Positions 1 through 9,897 of a stretch of 64,000 nt of DNA are shown in pieces (the stretch's first letter is position 1; each line of letters begins with the position of its first letter). A program made the translations under genes and the position numbers. The DNA comes from Wocania_A spongiicola (GTDB lineage Bacteria; Bacteroidota; Bacteroidia; Flavobacteriales; Flavobacteriaceae): positions 1-64,000 of the forward strand of contig NZ_JAMFLZ010000009.1 of assembly GCF_023502325.1 (NCBI RefSeq). The letters are read 5' to 3'. Under the pieces are notes generated by a model. It saw nothing but the letters and a program-made list of their open reading frames with translations, did not search any database and had not been told where the DNA came from.

Positions 1-2
1 TA

Positions 3-548
3 ACAATAACTAATGATGGATGTACTGCTGCTGATGTACTGAACTTAACAGTAACGGCTATGCCTGTATGGTACTTAGATGCTGATGGTGACAATTATGC
101 AGAGTCAACAATGACCCAATGTGCATCACCAGGGGCTGGATATACAACTACTGTATTGCCTATAACGGATTGTGATGATACTAATTTCAATATCAATCCA
201 GGAGTTACTGAAATACCAGGTAATGGTATTGATGATGATTGTAATGCTGCAACACCAGATGGTGCTTTAGATATTGAAGATGATTTTAATCTTAATAACC
301 TACTTATAACACCGAATCCTTTTAGTAGCATTCTTAATATTAAGCTACCGCTTAGTTATAATAACGATGAGTTTAATATCAAAATATTTGATTTAAATGG
401 AAGACTTGTTTTTAGTAAACAATACTCAAGTATTAACGGAACAATAAATGTTACGAACTTAAACAGGCTAGAACAAGCGCCATACTTATTAAAAGTTATT
501 AATAAAGAAACTGGAAGAAGTGTAGTTAAAAGACTAATAAAGTATTAA
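3..548 (+). CDS. 3' end of a MopE-like, T9SS-sorted secreted protein (5' part outside window)
   Basis: The reading frame is open from the left edge (codons from base 3), so the ATG at 60 is internal and the gene starts upstream. The visible part carries a MopE-type metal-binding repeat: an aspartate-rich DADGD stretch, then DCDD and a GIDDDCN ending around codon 80. After a short linker comes a roughly 80-residue C-terminal type IX sorting domain (TPNPF, a DLNG turn, a final KRLIKY). Proteins of this class are exported by T9SS and attached to or released from the cell surface. The cargo function cannot be judged from this fragment. A strong terminator follows directly. Confidence 0.8.
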   Translation, partial: TITNDGCTAADVLNLTVTAMPVWYLDADGDNYAESTMTQCASPGAGYTTTVLPITDCDDTNFNINPGVTEIPGNGIDDDCNAATPDGALDIEDDFNLNNLLITPNPFSSILNIKLPLSYNNDEFNIKIFDLNGRLVFSKQYSSINGTINVTNLNRLEQAPYLLKVINKETGRSVVKRLIKY

Positions 549-573
549 TCAAACACATATTCAATATAACTGT

Positions 574-608
574 AAAAGGGTTGATTCGCTAAAATCAACC
601 CTTTTTTA
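574..608 (+). terminator. Rho-independent terminator after the MopE-like gene
   Basis: Perfect 13-bp stem (574-586 pairing with 593-605) with a 6-base loop, followed by a T run to 607. It lies 25 bases after the stop codon and separates the first T9SS gene from the next one. Confidence 0.88.
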
Positions 609-706
609 TGTCTATGTCTATCAATAACTTAACATCTATAAAAAAAGCAATAAAAATATTACAATAACAAAATATTTAAAACACTGACAATCAATAGTTT
701 AAATAT

Positions 707-735
707 TTTGTTGTGCATTTCATCGATTAATTTTG
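707..735 (+). promoter_or_regulatory. Bacteroidota-type promoter for the large T9SS gene
   Basis: TTTG at 707-710, a 17-base spacer, and TAATTTTG at 728-735, an exact match to the Bacteroidota -7 consensus TAnnTTTG. The start codon is at 805, giving a leader of about 60 bases. The -7 box is flanked by two copies of TGCATTTCAT, the second overlapping its last bases. The assignment is by consensus only. Confidence 0.55.
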
Positions 736-743
736 CATTTCAT
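714..743 (+). repeat. Direct repeat TGCATTTCAT, 20-bp period, straddling a promoter
   Basis: The 10-mer TGCATTTCAT occurs at 714-723 and again at 734-743, start-to-start distance 20 bp, near two helical turns. The first copy continues as TGCATTTCATCGAT, and the same 14-mer recurs at 61565-61578. Paired direct repeats on one DNA face are typical of regulator sites, for example LytTR-type regulators. The cognate factor is unknown. Confidence 0.5.
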
Positions 744-804
744 GGAGTTATAGTGTATGTTTGGGCTTTAAAATAATTAGTCCCAAGCTAAAATTTAACC
801 TCTT

Positions 805-3800
805 ATGAAAAAAATTACTTTTTTATTAAGGTCTAGTATACTTATATTAGGTATACTACTCTCAACTAATGGCTTCTCTCAAGTCACGATTAATTCTGAA
901 GATTTTGAATCTGGCACAACTTTTCCTGTTCTTTTTACTGGTCCACCAGCAACGCAATGGAATGACGGAGGTGGAGATTGTGCCATTAACGCAGGATCTT
1001 TTCTATCAGGTATTAATACCTTAAGAATAAGAGACAATAGTACCTCCTCATTCTCGGACACTAACAATATAGACTTAACACCCTATACTTCTGTAGACAT
1101 TACCTTCGATTTTGTTTCAGAAGCATACTCGGGCTACGACTTTTTTTTAGAATTCTCTGGAGATGGTGGTAGTACATGGCATGCTACTCCAATTTTACAT
1201 TATATTGAAGGAGTGAATTTTACAGACGCTATTACATATACAAATCAAACTGTAAGTATAACCGATGGTGTTACATATACATTCACAACTACTTCTAGGT
1301 TTAGATTTAGAGCTGATGCAAACTCTAATGCTGAGCGTGTACACCTTGATGAAATTTTGATTGAAGGCAACTTACCTGCTTCGCCAGAAATAAACATTCA
1401 AGGTGCAGGAAACAATATTGTACATGATGCTCCACTAACAAATACACCATCTGTAACTAACGATACCGACTTTGGAAGTCACGATATAACTGTAGGTTCT
1501 AATGTAAATGTTTTCACTATTCAAAATACAGGTTCCGCACCACTTAACTTAACTGGCGGGAGCCCATATGTTGTAATTACTGGTGATACTGGAGATTTTA
1601 CATTATCATTAGGTCCAGCAATACCAACAACACCTGTAGCAGCTTCTGGAAGTACTACGTTTACAATAACTTTTAATCCAACAGTAACAGGTTTACGAAC
1701 TGCACAAGTATCTATTGCAAATGATGATTCAGATGAAGCACCTTATACTTTTAATATACAAGGTACAGGTACAACTACAACTCAAGAAATAGATATTACA
1801 GGAAATAGTAATAGTATACCGCATGATGCTCCATTAACTAATATTCCATCAGTTACAAATGATACTGATTTTGGGAATGTTAACATAACAGGGAGTACAA
1901 ATGCCAACACATTTACCATTAACAACTTAGGTACAGTTAATAGCTTAAATTTAACCGGAGGACCTTTAGTAAGTATTGGAGGTACTGATGCTGCAGACTT
2001 TACAGTAACCACTGCTCCATCTACTCCTATTACTGCAAGCAGTAATACCACTTTTATAATAACTTTTGACCCTACAACAGTAGGAACAAAAAACGCAACA
2101 GTAACTATAGCTAATAACGACCCAACTGGAGGAGAAAACCCATACACTTTTAACATTCGAGGTACTGGCGTTCTTGTTCAAGCTCCTGGTGGAGTCGATA
2201 CAAATTTAGAGCTATGGCTAAAAGGTAATGCTGGTTTAAGTTATACATCAGGTCAACTTGTTACTACATGGCAAGATCAAACTAGTAATGGCTATGATGC
2301 AACAGCTCCAGTAGTTGGTGTGGAACCTACATATCGAGATGATCCTGCTTATAACATTAACTTTAACCCAATTGTAGACTTCAATAACGATTCATCAGCA
2401 TTTAGTTTAGATGGAGATTTTTCTTTTGATGATACCACAACAGAATTTTTACAAGGTACTGGCGGATACTATTCTCAAGATGTATTTGTCGTATTACTAC
2501 CAAATGTAACTGTAAATGATACATTTGGAAGTATGGATGTTTTTTGTGGGGATGAAGATTTAGCTACAAATGAAACTGATGCAACAGGTATTGGCTTAGG
2601 TGCTTACTCTGTTCGTTTCACTGGGGAAATTATATCATATGCGCATGGTACCACTAGTGGAGGATTAGGTTATGGTGTTGCAGAAACCAGCACTGGAAAC
2701 ACTTATAGCAATGCAGGTATTATTAATGTTAGAAATAATAGTGGTGCTACCCAGCAAGAATTGTATTATAATGCAACTGACATTGAAACTGTACAAAATG
2801 ATGTACCTGATTTTGCTAATGTTAACAATTCAAGGTATTGGATTGGACGTAGTGAAGGTTGGGAAGCAACTACAGATGCTAGAATAGCAGAAGTTATTAC
2901 ATATTCGTCTCGTAAAAGTGATGTAGATGCTACTGATGCACGAAATAGAATTCAATCGTACTTGGCCATTAAATATGGTATCACTTTAGCTCCAGATGCT
3001 ACAGCGGGAACAAACTTTGAAGCTACAACACAAGATTATGTAGATAGTGATGGAACTGTAATTTGGGATGAGTCTGCTAATGCAGGATACAACCATGATA
3101 TAGCAGGTATTGGTCGTGATGATAAATCAGAATTAAATCAAAAACAATCTAGTAGTATTAATAATGCTGCTGATGGAACTGGACCTACTGAGGGTATATT
3201 AACTATAGGTTTATCAGATATTTATGATACAAATAATTTAAATCCAAGCACATTTGCAAACGATAAAGAGTTTTTAGTATGGGGAAATAATGGTGCTTCA
3301 ATTGATACAGGCTCAGCTGCAACCACTACTTTTACAGTTAGTGTTGATATGAGTATTGGAATTGGAGATGTCTCGTTAACTACTCCAGTTTCTTTTCAAG
3401 CAATAAATCGTACTTGGAAAGTTGTAGAGAACGGAGGGGATATACCTTCTTGTAAAGTAAAAATACCTCAAAGTGCAATTAGATATATTACCCCTCCAGG
3501 AAGTTACTTAATGTTTATTTCTGATACACCAACTTTTGACCCAACGTCAGACTATAGAGTTATGTATTCAGATGGTTCTGGTAATCTATTAACTGATTAC
3601 AATTTTAACGCTACTAAATATGTGACTTTTGGTTATGCTGAACAAGTTATTAGAGAACGCTCTGTTCATTTTGAAGGATATAACCCTATGACTATGCGAG
3701 GTGACTATATAGATGTTGAAGATCACTTAGATTTAAACACTAGTACATTTACTATTTCTGCATGGATTAAACGTGATACAGGAACTATAAATGCTTCAAT

Positions 3801-6336
3801 AGTTTCAAAAAGAGATGCAGCCAATACTGAAGGTTACGATTTTAGAATTAATGGCTCAGGAGAATTGGAATTCAATCTTAATGGTGGTCTTCCAGAAATT
3901 ACATCTTCAGTTGCTATACCTGAAAATGAATGGCATCAAGTTGCTGTAATTTATGATAATGGTACAGCAACCTTATACATTGATGGCGTACCAGACACTA
4001 CTACAATTGCAACATCATTAGCAGCTCCAGTACCTACATCACGAAAATTCTTAATTGCTGCGGCTGATGGTTATGATCCAGATACAACTGATTATTTTAT
4101 AGGAAACATTGATGAAGTAAGAGTATGGGATATTGCGCTTTCTGTAGATCAGTTACGCTATATAATGAACCAAGAAATTATAGATGCTTCAATAGTACCT
4201 ACACCAACATTAATTGAAGGTGATATAATTCCAACCACAATTACAAATAATGAAATTGCTCCTATAGGTTTGGGTGATTTAGCAGGTTATTACCCTATGT
4301 CTGTATATACGTATACAAACACAAACGATATGTCTGGAAATAATCATCAAGGTGCTTTAAGAAATTTAGATACTGTTGACTGGCAAACTGCTCCTCTACC
4401 TTACGAATCTCAAGCAGCGGGTTCTTGGGATGCTGATGCAACTTGGTTAAATAATACAGTACAAACATTACCTAATGCCTTTTCTGTTATTGATGGCTCA
4501 ATACCTATTGACTGGAACATTGTTGAAATTAACAACGATGTCTATTTAGGAGCAACACCAACTGGTGTTAGAACTAGAGATTGCTCAACACAAGCCTTAA
4601 TAATAAATAGTGGCGATTTACAAGTTAATGGAAATACAGCATCAAATGATGGCATAGGTTTAACTGTAACCCATTATTTAAAAATTGATGGAACTATTGA
4701 TTTAGAAGGCGAGTCTCAATTAATTCAAACTACTGATAGTGATTTCGATACAACAAGTGCTGGTACTTTAGAAAGAGACCAACAAGGTAATTCAAATACT
4801 TATATATATAATTATTGGTCTTCTCCTGTATCAACTACTAGTAATGCAGATTATACAACCAATGACGTATTTACCAATGTTAGCTTTTTAACATCTGGTT
4901 ATAATGGAAATACATCTCCTGCTAATGCTGACTATTGGATTTGGAAATATGCAAATAACGCTGCCAATCAATACTCACAATGGGAACACGTAAGAAGTAG
5001 TGGTTCTATTTCGGCTGGTGAAGGATTCACAATGAAAGGTCCAGGTACAGTTACCCCAGATCAAAATTACATATTATCTGGTCAACCAAATAATGGAGAT
5101 ATATCTTTAACATTAAGTGACGACAATGAATATTTAGTAGGTAACCCTTACCCTTCTGCTATAGATGCTGATGCATTTCTTAGAGATCATATTAGTGTAA
5201 ATAATGGTGGTAATCATCCAAATACAACAGAAAATGTTATTAACGGAACACTCTATTTCTGGGATCATTTTTCAAATAATACGCATGCTTTAGCTGAATA
5301 TGAAGGAGGTTATGCCACTTATACATTAATGGGAGGTGCAGTAGCCATTTCTAATGATGCATTGATTAATGCTTCTGGGCAAACAGGAACCTTAACACCT
5401 CAACAATATATTCCTGTTGGTCAAGGATTTTTTGTGTCTGCCATATTAGATACTGATTTAAATAATGATGGCAGTAGTCCAGATCCTAATGATCCAGGCA
5501 TTGTTTTACCTATTAATGGGGGTACAATTACCTTCAAAAATAGTCATAGAGTATTCCAAAAAGAAAATGTAAGCTCATCTCAATTCTTGAAATCTAACGT
5601 AAAAGGAAAATCTTCTACTGCAAGCACTGCAAAAAAGAAAGTAGATTCAAGACAAAAGATTAGATTAATGTTTGATTCTCCAGATGGATATCATCGTCAG
5701 CTACTTGTTGGAGCAGATACTAAAGCTTCAAACAATTTTGATATAGGTTACGATGCTCCTCTTGCAGAAACAAATAAAGAAGATATGTATTGGCAGTTTA
5801 ATGATAATTTAAAACTTATCATTCAAGCAGTAAATAATTTTGGTGAAGACCAAATACTTCCTTTAGGTGTTAAAATTAATAAAGAAGGATTTGCAACCAT
5901 AAAAATTGATGCCTTAGAAAATATAGGCTCAAATACAAATATTTATCTACACGATAAGGAGTTAGATATTTATCATGATTTAAAACAGAGTAATTACGAA
6001 GTTTATTTATCAACAACTGGCGAATATTCTGATCGTTTTGTAATTGCATTCTCTGACGCATCAAAAAATTCTTTAGGAACTGATGATATAGAAAATACAA
6101 ATTTAGAAGTGTATTTTTCAAACGAAAAAGAAAGCTTCATTATACATAATCCAGATTTAAAATTTGTAGAAACTGTGAGCGTATACAACTTACTAGGACA
6201 ATCTATTTATGAGTTTAGTACTAAATCTCACGAAAACCATATAACGCATAAAACAAAAAGTATTGCAGCCGGAGTTTATATTGTAAAAATGAAAACAGAC
6301 AATGCTATACTTTCTAAAAAAATATTAATAAAATAG
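805..6336 (+). CDS. Giant secreted LamG / choice-of-anchor-D protein with T9SS type A sorting domain
   Basis: An 1843-residue surface or secreted protein. Seen in order: signal peptide (1-26, ending FSQ); a jelly-roll-like region (about 27-190); two choice-of-anchor-D Ig-like repeats (about 195-325 and 327-455); a module starting with ELWLKG and ending with an AIKYGITLA-like segment (about 460-735), as in Bacteroidota multidomain surface proteins; a LamG/concanavalin-like domain (about 951-1120); a long region shared with the next gene; and a T9SS type A sorting domain (about 1765-1843, with LLGQSIY and a final KKILIK). LamG domains usually bind glycans or act in adhesion. No catalytic motif was recognised, so adhesion or matrix function is an inference. 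The start ATG begins a clean signal peptide. Confidence 0.88.
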   Translation: MKKITFLLRSSILILGILLSTNGFSQVTINSEDFESGTTFPVLFTGPPATQWNDGGGDCAINAGSFLSGINTLRIRDNSTSSFSDTNNIDLTPYTSVDITFDFVSEAYSGYDFFLEFSGDGGSTWHATPILHYIEGVNFTDAITYTNQTVSITDGVTYTFTTTSRFRFRADANSNAERVHLDEILIEGNLPASPEINIQGAGNNIVHDAPLTNTPSVTNDTDFGSHDITVGSNVNVFTIQNTGSAPLNLTGGSPYVVITGDTGDFTLSLGPAIPTTPVAASGSTTFTITFNPTVTGLRTAQVSIANDDSDEAPYTFNIQGTGTTTTQEIDITGNSNSIPHDAPLTNIPSVTNDTDFGNVNITGSTNANTFTINNLGTVNSLNLTGGPLVSIGGTDAADFTVTTAPSTPITASSNTTFIITFDPTTVGTKNATVTIANNDPTGGENPYTFNIRGTGVLVQAPGGVDTNLELWLKGNAGLSYTSGQLVTTWQDQTSNGYDATAPVVGVEPTYRDDPAYNINFNPIVDFNNDSSAFSLDGDFSFDDTTTEFLQGTGGYYSQDVFVVLLPNVTVNDTFGSMDVFCGDEDLATNETDATGIGLGAYSVRFTGEIISYAHGTTSGGLGYGVAETSTGNTYSNAGIINVRNNSGATQQELYYNATDIETVQNDVPDFANVNNSRYWIGRSEGWEATTDARIAEVITYSSRKSDVDATDARNRIQSYLAIKYGITLAPDATAGTNFEATTQDYVDSDGTVIWDESANAGYNHDIAGIGRDDKSELNQKQSSSINNAADGTGPTEGILTIGLSDIYDTNNLNPSTFANDKEFLVWGNNGASIDTGSAATTTFTVSVDMSIGIGDVSLTTPVSFQAINRTWKVVENGGDIPSCKVKIPQSAIRYITPPGSYLMFISDTPTFDPTSDYRVMYSDGSGNLLTDYNFNATKYVTFGYAEQVIRERSVHFEGYNPMTMRGDYIDVEDHLDLNTSTFTISAWIKRDTGTINASIVSKRDAANTEGYDFRINGSGELEFNLNGGLPEITSSVAIPENEWHQVAVIYDNGTATLYIDGVPDTTTIATSLAAPVPTSRKFLIAAADGYDPDTTDYFIGNIDEVRVWDIALSVDQLRYIMNQEIIDASIVPTPTLIEGDIIPTTITNNEIAPIGLGDLAGYYPMSVYTYTNTNDMSGNNHQGALRNLDTVDWQTAPLPYESQAAGSWDADATWLNNTVQTLPNAFSVIDGSIPIDWNIVEINNDVYLGATPTGVRTRDCSTQALIINSGDLQVNGNTASNDGIGLTVTHYLKIDGTIDLEGESQLIQTTDSDFDTTSAGTLERDQQGNSNTYIYNYWSSPVSTTSNADYTTNDVFTNVSFLTSGYNGNTSPANADYWIWKYANNAANQYSQWEHVRSSGSISAGEGFTMKGPGTVTPDQNYILSGQPNNGDISLTLSDDNEYLVGNPYPSAIDADAFLRDHISVNNGGNHPNTTENVINGTLYFWDHFSNNTHALAEYEGGYATYTLMGGAVAISNDALINASGQTGTLTPQQYIPVGQGFFVSAILDTDLNNDGSSPDPNDPGIVLPINGGTITFKNSHRVFQKENVSSSQFLKSNVKGKSSTASTAKKKVDSRQKIRLMFDSPDGYHRQLLVGADTKASNNFDIGYDAPLAETNKEDMYWQFNDNLKLIIQAVNNFGEDQILPLGVKINKEGFATIKIDALENIGSNTNIYLHDKELDIYHDLKQSNYEVYLSTTGEYSDRFVIAFSDASKNSLGTDDIENTNLEVYFSNEKESFIIHNPDLKFVETVSVYNLLGQSIYEFSTKSHENHITHKTKSIAAGVYIVKMKTDNAILSKKILIK
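1387..2169 (+). repeat. Internal tandem duplication: two choice-of-anchor-D repeats
   Basis: Two units of about 390 bases (roughly 1387-1776 and 1783-2169) encode homologous modules. Both contain HDAPLTN, PSVTNDTDFG and a closing YTFNI-GTG. The DNA similarity is clear in the first 60 bases of each unit, so this looks like a within-gene duplication. Confidence 0.75.
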
Positions 6337-6384
6337 TTGAAGTGTAGACCCCAAATCTAGTTTTTACTTAACTATGCTTTGTTT

Positions 6385-6447
6385 GAGTCCTGAATTAACT
6401 TTCGGGACTCTTTTTTTATTTAAAAAAGTCATTTAAACGACTTTTTC
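6385..6447 (+). terminator. Tandem terminators between the two LamG/T9SS genes
   Basis: First hairpin: 6385-6394 with 6401-6410 (10 bp including one G-T pair, GAGTCC/GGACTC core), then seven T. A second hairpin follows at about 6424-6446 (AAAAGTC / GACTTTT). The two large genes are therefore probably separate transcripts. Confidence 0.8.
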
Positions 6448-6480
6448 TGCTTTTTATCGATGTTTTTAAAAATAATTTCT

Positions 6481-6488
6481 TACATTTG
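6481..6488 (+). promoter_or_regulatory. Putative -7 element (TACATTTG)
   Basis: Exact TAnnTTTG match 56 bases before the start codon at 6544. No clear TTG box lies 17-23 bases upstream, so this is weaker than the promoter of the preceding paralogue. Confidence 0.35.
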
Positions 6489-6543
6489 TTTTAACAAGCT
6501 ATTGATAGTTAAAGATTTAGCCCCAAACTAAATTAACCAACTT

Positions 6544-9500
6544 ATGAGAACAATTATACAAAGCCTTAAAAAGGGAGTATTCTTTATACTACTTTTTATT
6601 TTATTTGGTAATATTTTACATGCGCAACTACATTCTCCTCCATCTTGCGGAGAAAATTTTACTTTAGATTGGTCATCAACACCTATCGCTTCTAATGAAT
6701 TTAATTGGTTAACTCAAGGTGCATTAACTAATACTTTTTCTAATGTTGATAATTCTGGAATAGATTTTACAGTAACTTTTACTGGAGAAACTGGAACTTT
6801 TGATATTTGGGATGGTTCGCAAACACCAAAAGTTGGCTTCTCTGCAACACCTTCTTATGAAAACTTAGATCTAAAAACAAGTGGGTTTTCTTCAACAGGA
6901 ATAACATGCACCATAACATTTAGCACGCCAATTTATGCTTTGTCTTTTGATTTGTCTCACGTAAATTCTAATGGAACAAATGGAGACATGTATACAATCA
7001 CCGCAACTACAACTAGTGGGGGTACAATATATCCAACATTCACTAGTTCAGCTACTCCATCTTATACTGCTAATAATGCAACAGGAGTAGTCGATGCTAA
7101 CGCATCCTCCACTAGTGGCACAGACGCTATTGTAGGTGTTAATTTTTTAGACAACGATTATATAACTAGCGTTACCTTTTTATGGCAAAACTGTTCAACA
7201 TGCTCCCCAAATGTAACACATGGGTCTGGTTTAGGTAATTTTAGTTTTTGCATCCCACAAACTTTAGATTTTGATGGTGTAAACGATTACATAGACAGAA
7301 CAGCTTTCTTAGGTGGAAAATCAGAAGCAACAATGATGACTTGGTTTAAACTTGATAATGGGTTTAATGGTGGTGAAATTATGGGGCAACGTAACTTTAG
7401 ACTTTATGTAGATTCTAATAAAAGATTAAAAGCATTTATAAAAACTAGCGCTGGATCAAATATTGATTCTCCAGATACAGTCACCCTTTCAGAAAACCTT
7501 TGGTATCATGCTGCTTTAAAATTTGATGGGAACACAGGTGTTATTGATCTTTACTTAAACGGAAGTAGTGTATGGAATTATCCTAATTCATCATTAACAG
7601 GCACAACACTTAATAACGATGCCGCTTGGAATTCTGATCATGATTTTGAAATAGGAAGAAATACAGAACTAGATAATAATTATTTTGAAGGTTCTATTTA
7701 CGAAACCCGTGTTTACAATAAAGCCTTAACATTAAATCAATTACACAGGCAAATAAATCAAGAAATTGAAGATAATGCAGGAAATGTAAGAGGAACTGTA
7801 ATTCCAAAGGATATAGAAGGCTTGCAATGGAATGATTTAGAACTGTACTATAAAATGGGAATTATTGAAACTGGCTACACGCCAGATGAATCAAATTCAA
7901 ACGTTGATGGGCACTTAAATAACATGAGAACCTATCAAGAAAGAACTGCTCCATTACCTTACACTACAACACTTTCTTGCTCTGGAGATTGGTCAAATAC
8001 AAATAACTGGACTCATGGAGACGTATGGGATATTACAGGTAGTCATCCAGAATGTGCTATTGTGCATATTCAAGGTAACATGGAAACTAGCACAAATCAT
8101 TCTATGGTTGGACTAATTCTAGACAATGGTAGTAAGTTAGAAGTAAATGGAGACTCAGGGCTATTTAACTCATGGTATTTAAAATTAGATGGAGATATAG
8201 ATTTACAAGGTGAATCTCAGTTAGTACAAGAGGCAGAAAGCACGTTAGATATTACAAGTGCAGGAACCTTAGAGCGAGATCAACAGGGCACCAAAGATTT
8301 TTATACTTATAATTATTGGTCTTCTCCAGTAGGCGTTAGCAATACAACAAGCAACAATAATAGTTATACTCTTCCTGATGTATTAAGCGATGGTACTATA
8401 GCAAACACTCCATTACCAATTGCATTTGTATCTGGTTATAATGGTACATCTGGTACACCTGGAACAACTCCAGTTGGTATTGCTAGTTATTGGATTTGGA
8501 AATACGCCAATAAATTAACTGATGATTATGCATCTTGGCAACACGTTAGGAACTCTGGAACGTTATTCGCTGGAGAAGGTTACACCATGAAAGGCGTTGA
8601 TAATAGCGCGACATCGTTTACCGAAGAACAAAATTATGTGTTCAATGGAAAACCACATAATGGAGATATAACATTAACATTATCAGCAGGAAATGATTAT
8701 TTAGTAGGTAACCCCTATGCATCTGCAATAGACGGTAATGAGTTTATCCTAGATAATATTAACGATGGGGCTGGTAGAGCAACAACAAATATTATTGATG
8801 GTACGCTTTACTTCTGGGATCACTTTGCTGGTAATACTCATGTTTTAAGAGAATACCAAGGCGGGTATGCAACCTATACCTTAATGGGGGGGATTAAAGC
8901 TGTTTCAACAGATGCAAGAATTAATGCTTCTGGACAAATAGGAACAAAAGTTCCGCAACAATATATCCCAGTTAGTCAAGGGTTCTTTGTAACAGCCGAT
9001 GCTGGTGGAACTGTAAGCTTTAAAAACAGTCAACGAGCTTTTAAAACAGAAACTTCAGATCCTTCATTATTTTTAAAAGGGAAAAAAGAAAAATCAAACA
9101 CAGCCAAAACAGATACAGATGATAGACAGAAAATTAGATTGATGCTAGATTCGCCCAAAGGCTATCATCGCCAATTATTAGTTGGTGTTGACCCTTATGC
9201 AACAAATAATATTGATAAAGGCTATGATGCTCCTTTAATTGAAAATAACGTTGAAGACTTATTTTGGATATTTAATAACAAAAACTTTGTTATTCAAGCG
9301 GTTAATAATTTTGATGATAATCAAATACTTCCTTTAGGAGTAAAAATTAATCAGGAAGGTTTAGCTACTATAAAAATTGATGAGTTAGAAAATATAGACA
9401 GTGATAAAGCTATTTATCTACACGATAAAGAATTGAATATATATCATGATTTAAAAGAAAACAAATACGATATACATTTAGCAGCTGGCGAATACTTAAA

Positions 9501-9801
9501 CCGTTTTGAGTTAACCTTCTCTAAAGCATCAGAGTCATTAAGTACAGATGAGGCAAACAAAAACCCAATTGAAGTTTATTTTTCTAATGATGAGATGAAT
9601 GTTGTAATACACAACCCAAACTCTCAACTTATAGAATCTGTTGAAATGATTAACATCCTAGGGCAATCTCTATTCAAATTTAAAATAAAATCAAACGACG
9701 ATTATTTAAAATATAAAGCTTCACAAATGAAAACTGGAGCTTATATTTTGAAGATAGAAACAGAATATGGAAAGCTTTCCAAAAAAGTATTAATAAATTG
9801 A
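6544..9801 (+). CDS. Secreted LamG-domain protein with T9SS type A sorting domain (paralogue of the preceding gene)
   Basis: A 1085-residue exported protein: signal peptide (about 1-28, ending LHAQ), a variable N-terminal region (to about 235), a LamG domain (about 239-405, beginning LDFDGVNDYID), and then a long region aligned by eye with the C-terminal third of the upstream 1843-residue protein. Shared landmarks are YNYWSSPV, LVGNPY-SAID, GTLYFWDHF and HRQLLVG. It ends in a T9SS type A sorting domain (about 1005-1085, final KKVLIN). It lacks the choice-of-anchor-D repeats. Its leader just before the ATG resembles that of the upstream paralogue. Probably an adhesin-like surface protein; no enzyme motif seen. 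Confidence 0.87.
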   Translation: MRTIIQSLKKGVFFILLFILFGNILHAQLHSPPSCGENFTLDWSSTPIASNEFNWLTQGALTNTFSNVDNSGIDFTVTFTGETGTFDIWDGSQTPKVGFSATPSYENLDLKTSGFSSTGITCTITFSTPIYALSFDLSHVNSNGTNGDMYTITATTTSGGTIYPTFTSSATPSYTANNATGVVDANASSTSGTDAIVGVNFLDNDYITSVTFLWQNCSTCSPNVTHGSGLGNFSFCIPQTLDFDGVNDYIDRTAFLGGKSEATMMTWFKLDNGFNGGEIMGQRNFRLYVDSNKRLKAFIKTSAGSNIDSPDTVTLSENLWYHAALKFDGNTGVIDLYLNGSSVWNYPNSSLTGTTLNNDAAWNSDHDFEIGRNTELDNNYFEGSIYETRVYNKALTLNQLHRQINQEIEDNAGNVRGTVIPKDIEGLQWNDLELYYKMGIIETGYTPDESNSNVDGHLNNMRTYQERTAPLPYTTTLSCSGDWSNTNNWTHGDVWDITGSHPECAIVHIQGNMETSTNHSMVGLILDNGSKLEVNGDSGLFNSWYLKLDGDIDLQGESQLVQEAESTLDITSAGTLERDQQGTKDFYTYNYWSSPVGVSNTTSNNNSYTLPDVLSDGTIANTPLPIAFVSGYNGTSGTPGTTPVGIASYWIWKYANKLTDDYASWQHVRNSGTLFAGEGYTMKGVDNSATSFTEEQNYVFNGKPHNGDITLTLSAGNDYLVGNPYASAIDGNEFILDNINDGAGRATTNIIDGTLYFWDHFAGNTHVLREYQGGYATYTLMGGIKAVSTDARINASGQIGTKVPQQYIPVSQGFFVTADAGGTVSFKNSQRAFKTETSDPSLFLKGKKEKSNTAKTDTDDRQKIRLMLDSPKGYHRQLLVGVDPYATNNIDKGYDAPLIENNVEDLFWIFNNKNFVIQAVNNFDDNQILPLGVKINQEGLATIKIDELENIDSDKAIYLHDKELNIYHDLKENKYDIHLAAGEYLNRFELTFSKASESLSTDEANKNPIEVYFSNDEMNVVIHNPNSQLIESVEMINILGQSLFKFKIKSNDDYLKYKASQMKTGAYILKIETEYGKLSKKVLIN

Positions 9802-9869
9802 GTTAGTCGATAAGTATAGTCTGGAATAAAAAACCAAATCAACCATTTACTAGATTGTACTTTATTAAA

Positions 9870-9897
9870 GAGTCCTAAATATTTAGGACTCTTTTTT
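9870..9897. terminator. Bidirectional terminator between converging genes
   Basis: Perfect 11-bp inverted repeat (9870-9880 with 9881-9891) with T runs on both sides. It ends the LamG/T9SS gene on the plus strand and sits at the end of hisS, whose stop codon (9896-9898) lies in the T tract. Confidence 0.85.

Noticed and set aside
1782..2181. Minus-strand open frames of 124 and 71 codons inside the large T9SS gene
   Set aside because: They lie opposite a clear multi-domain protein, have no domain or start signals, and result from repeated Thr/Asn-rich codons.
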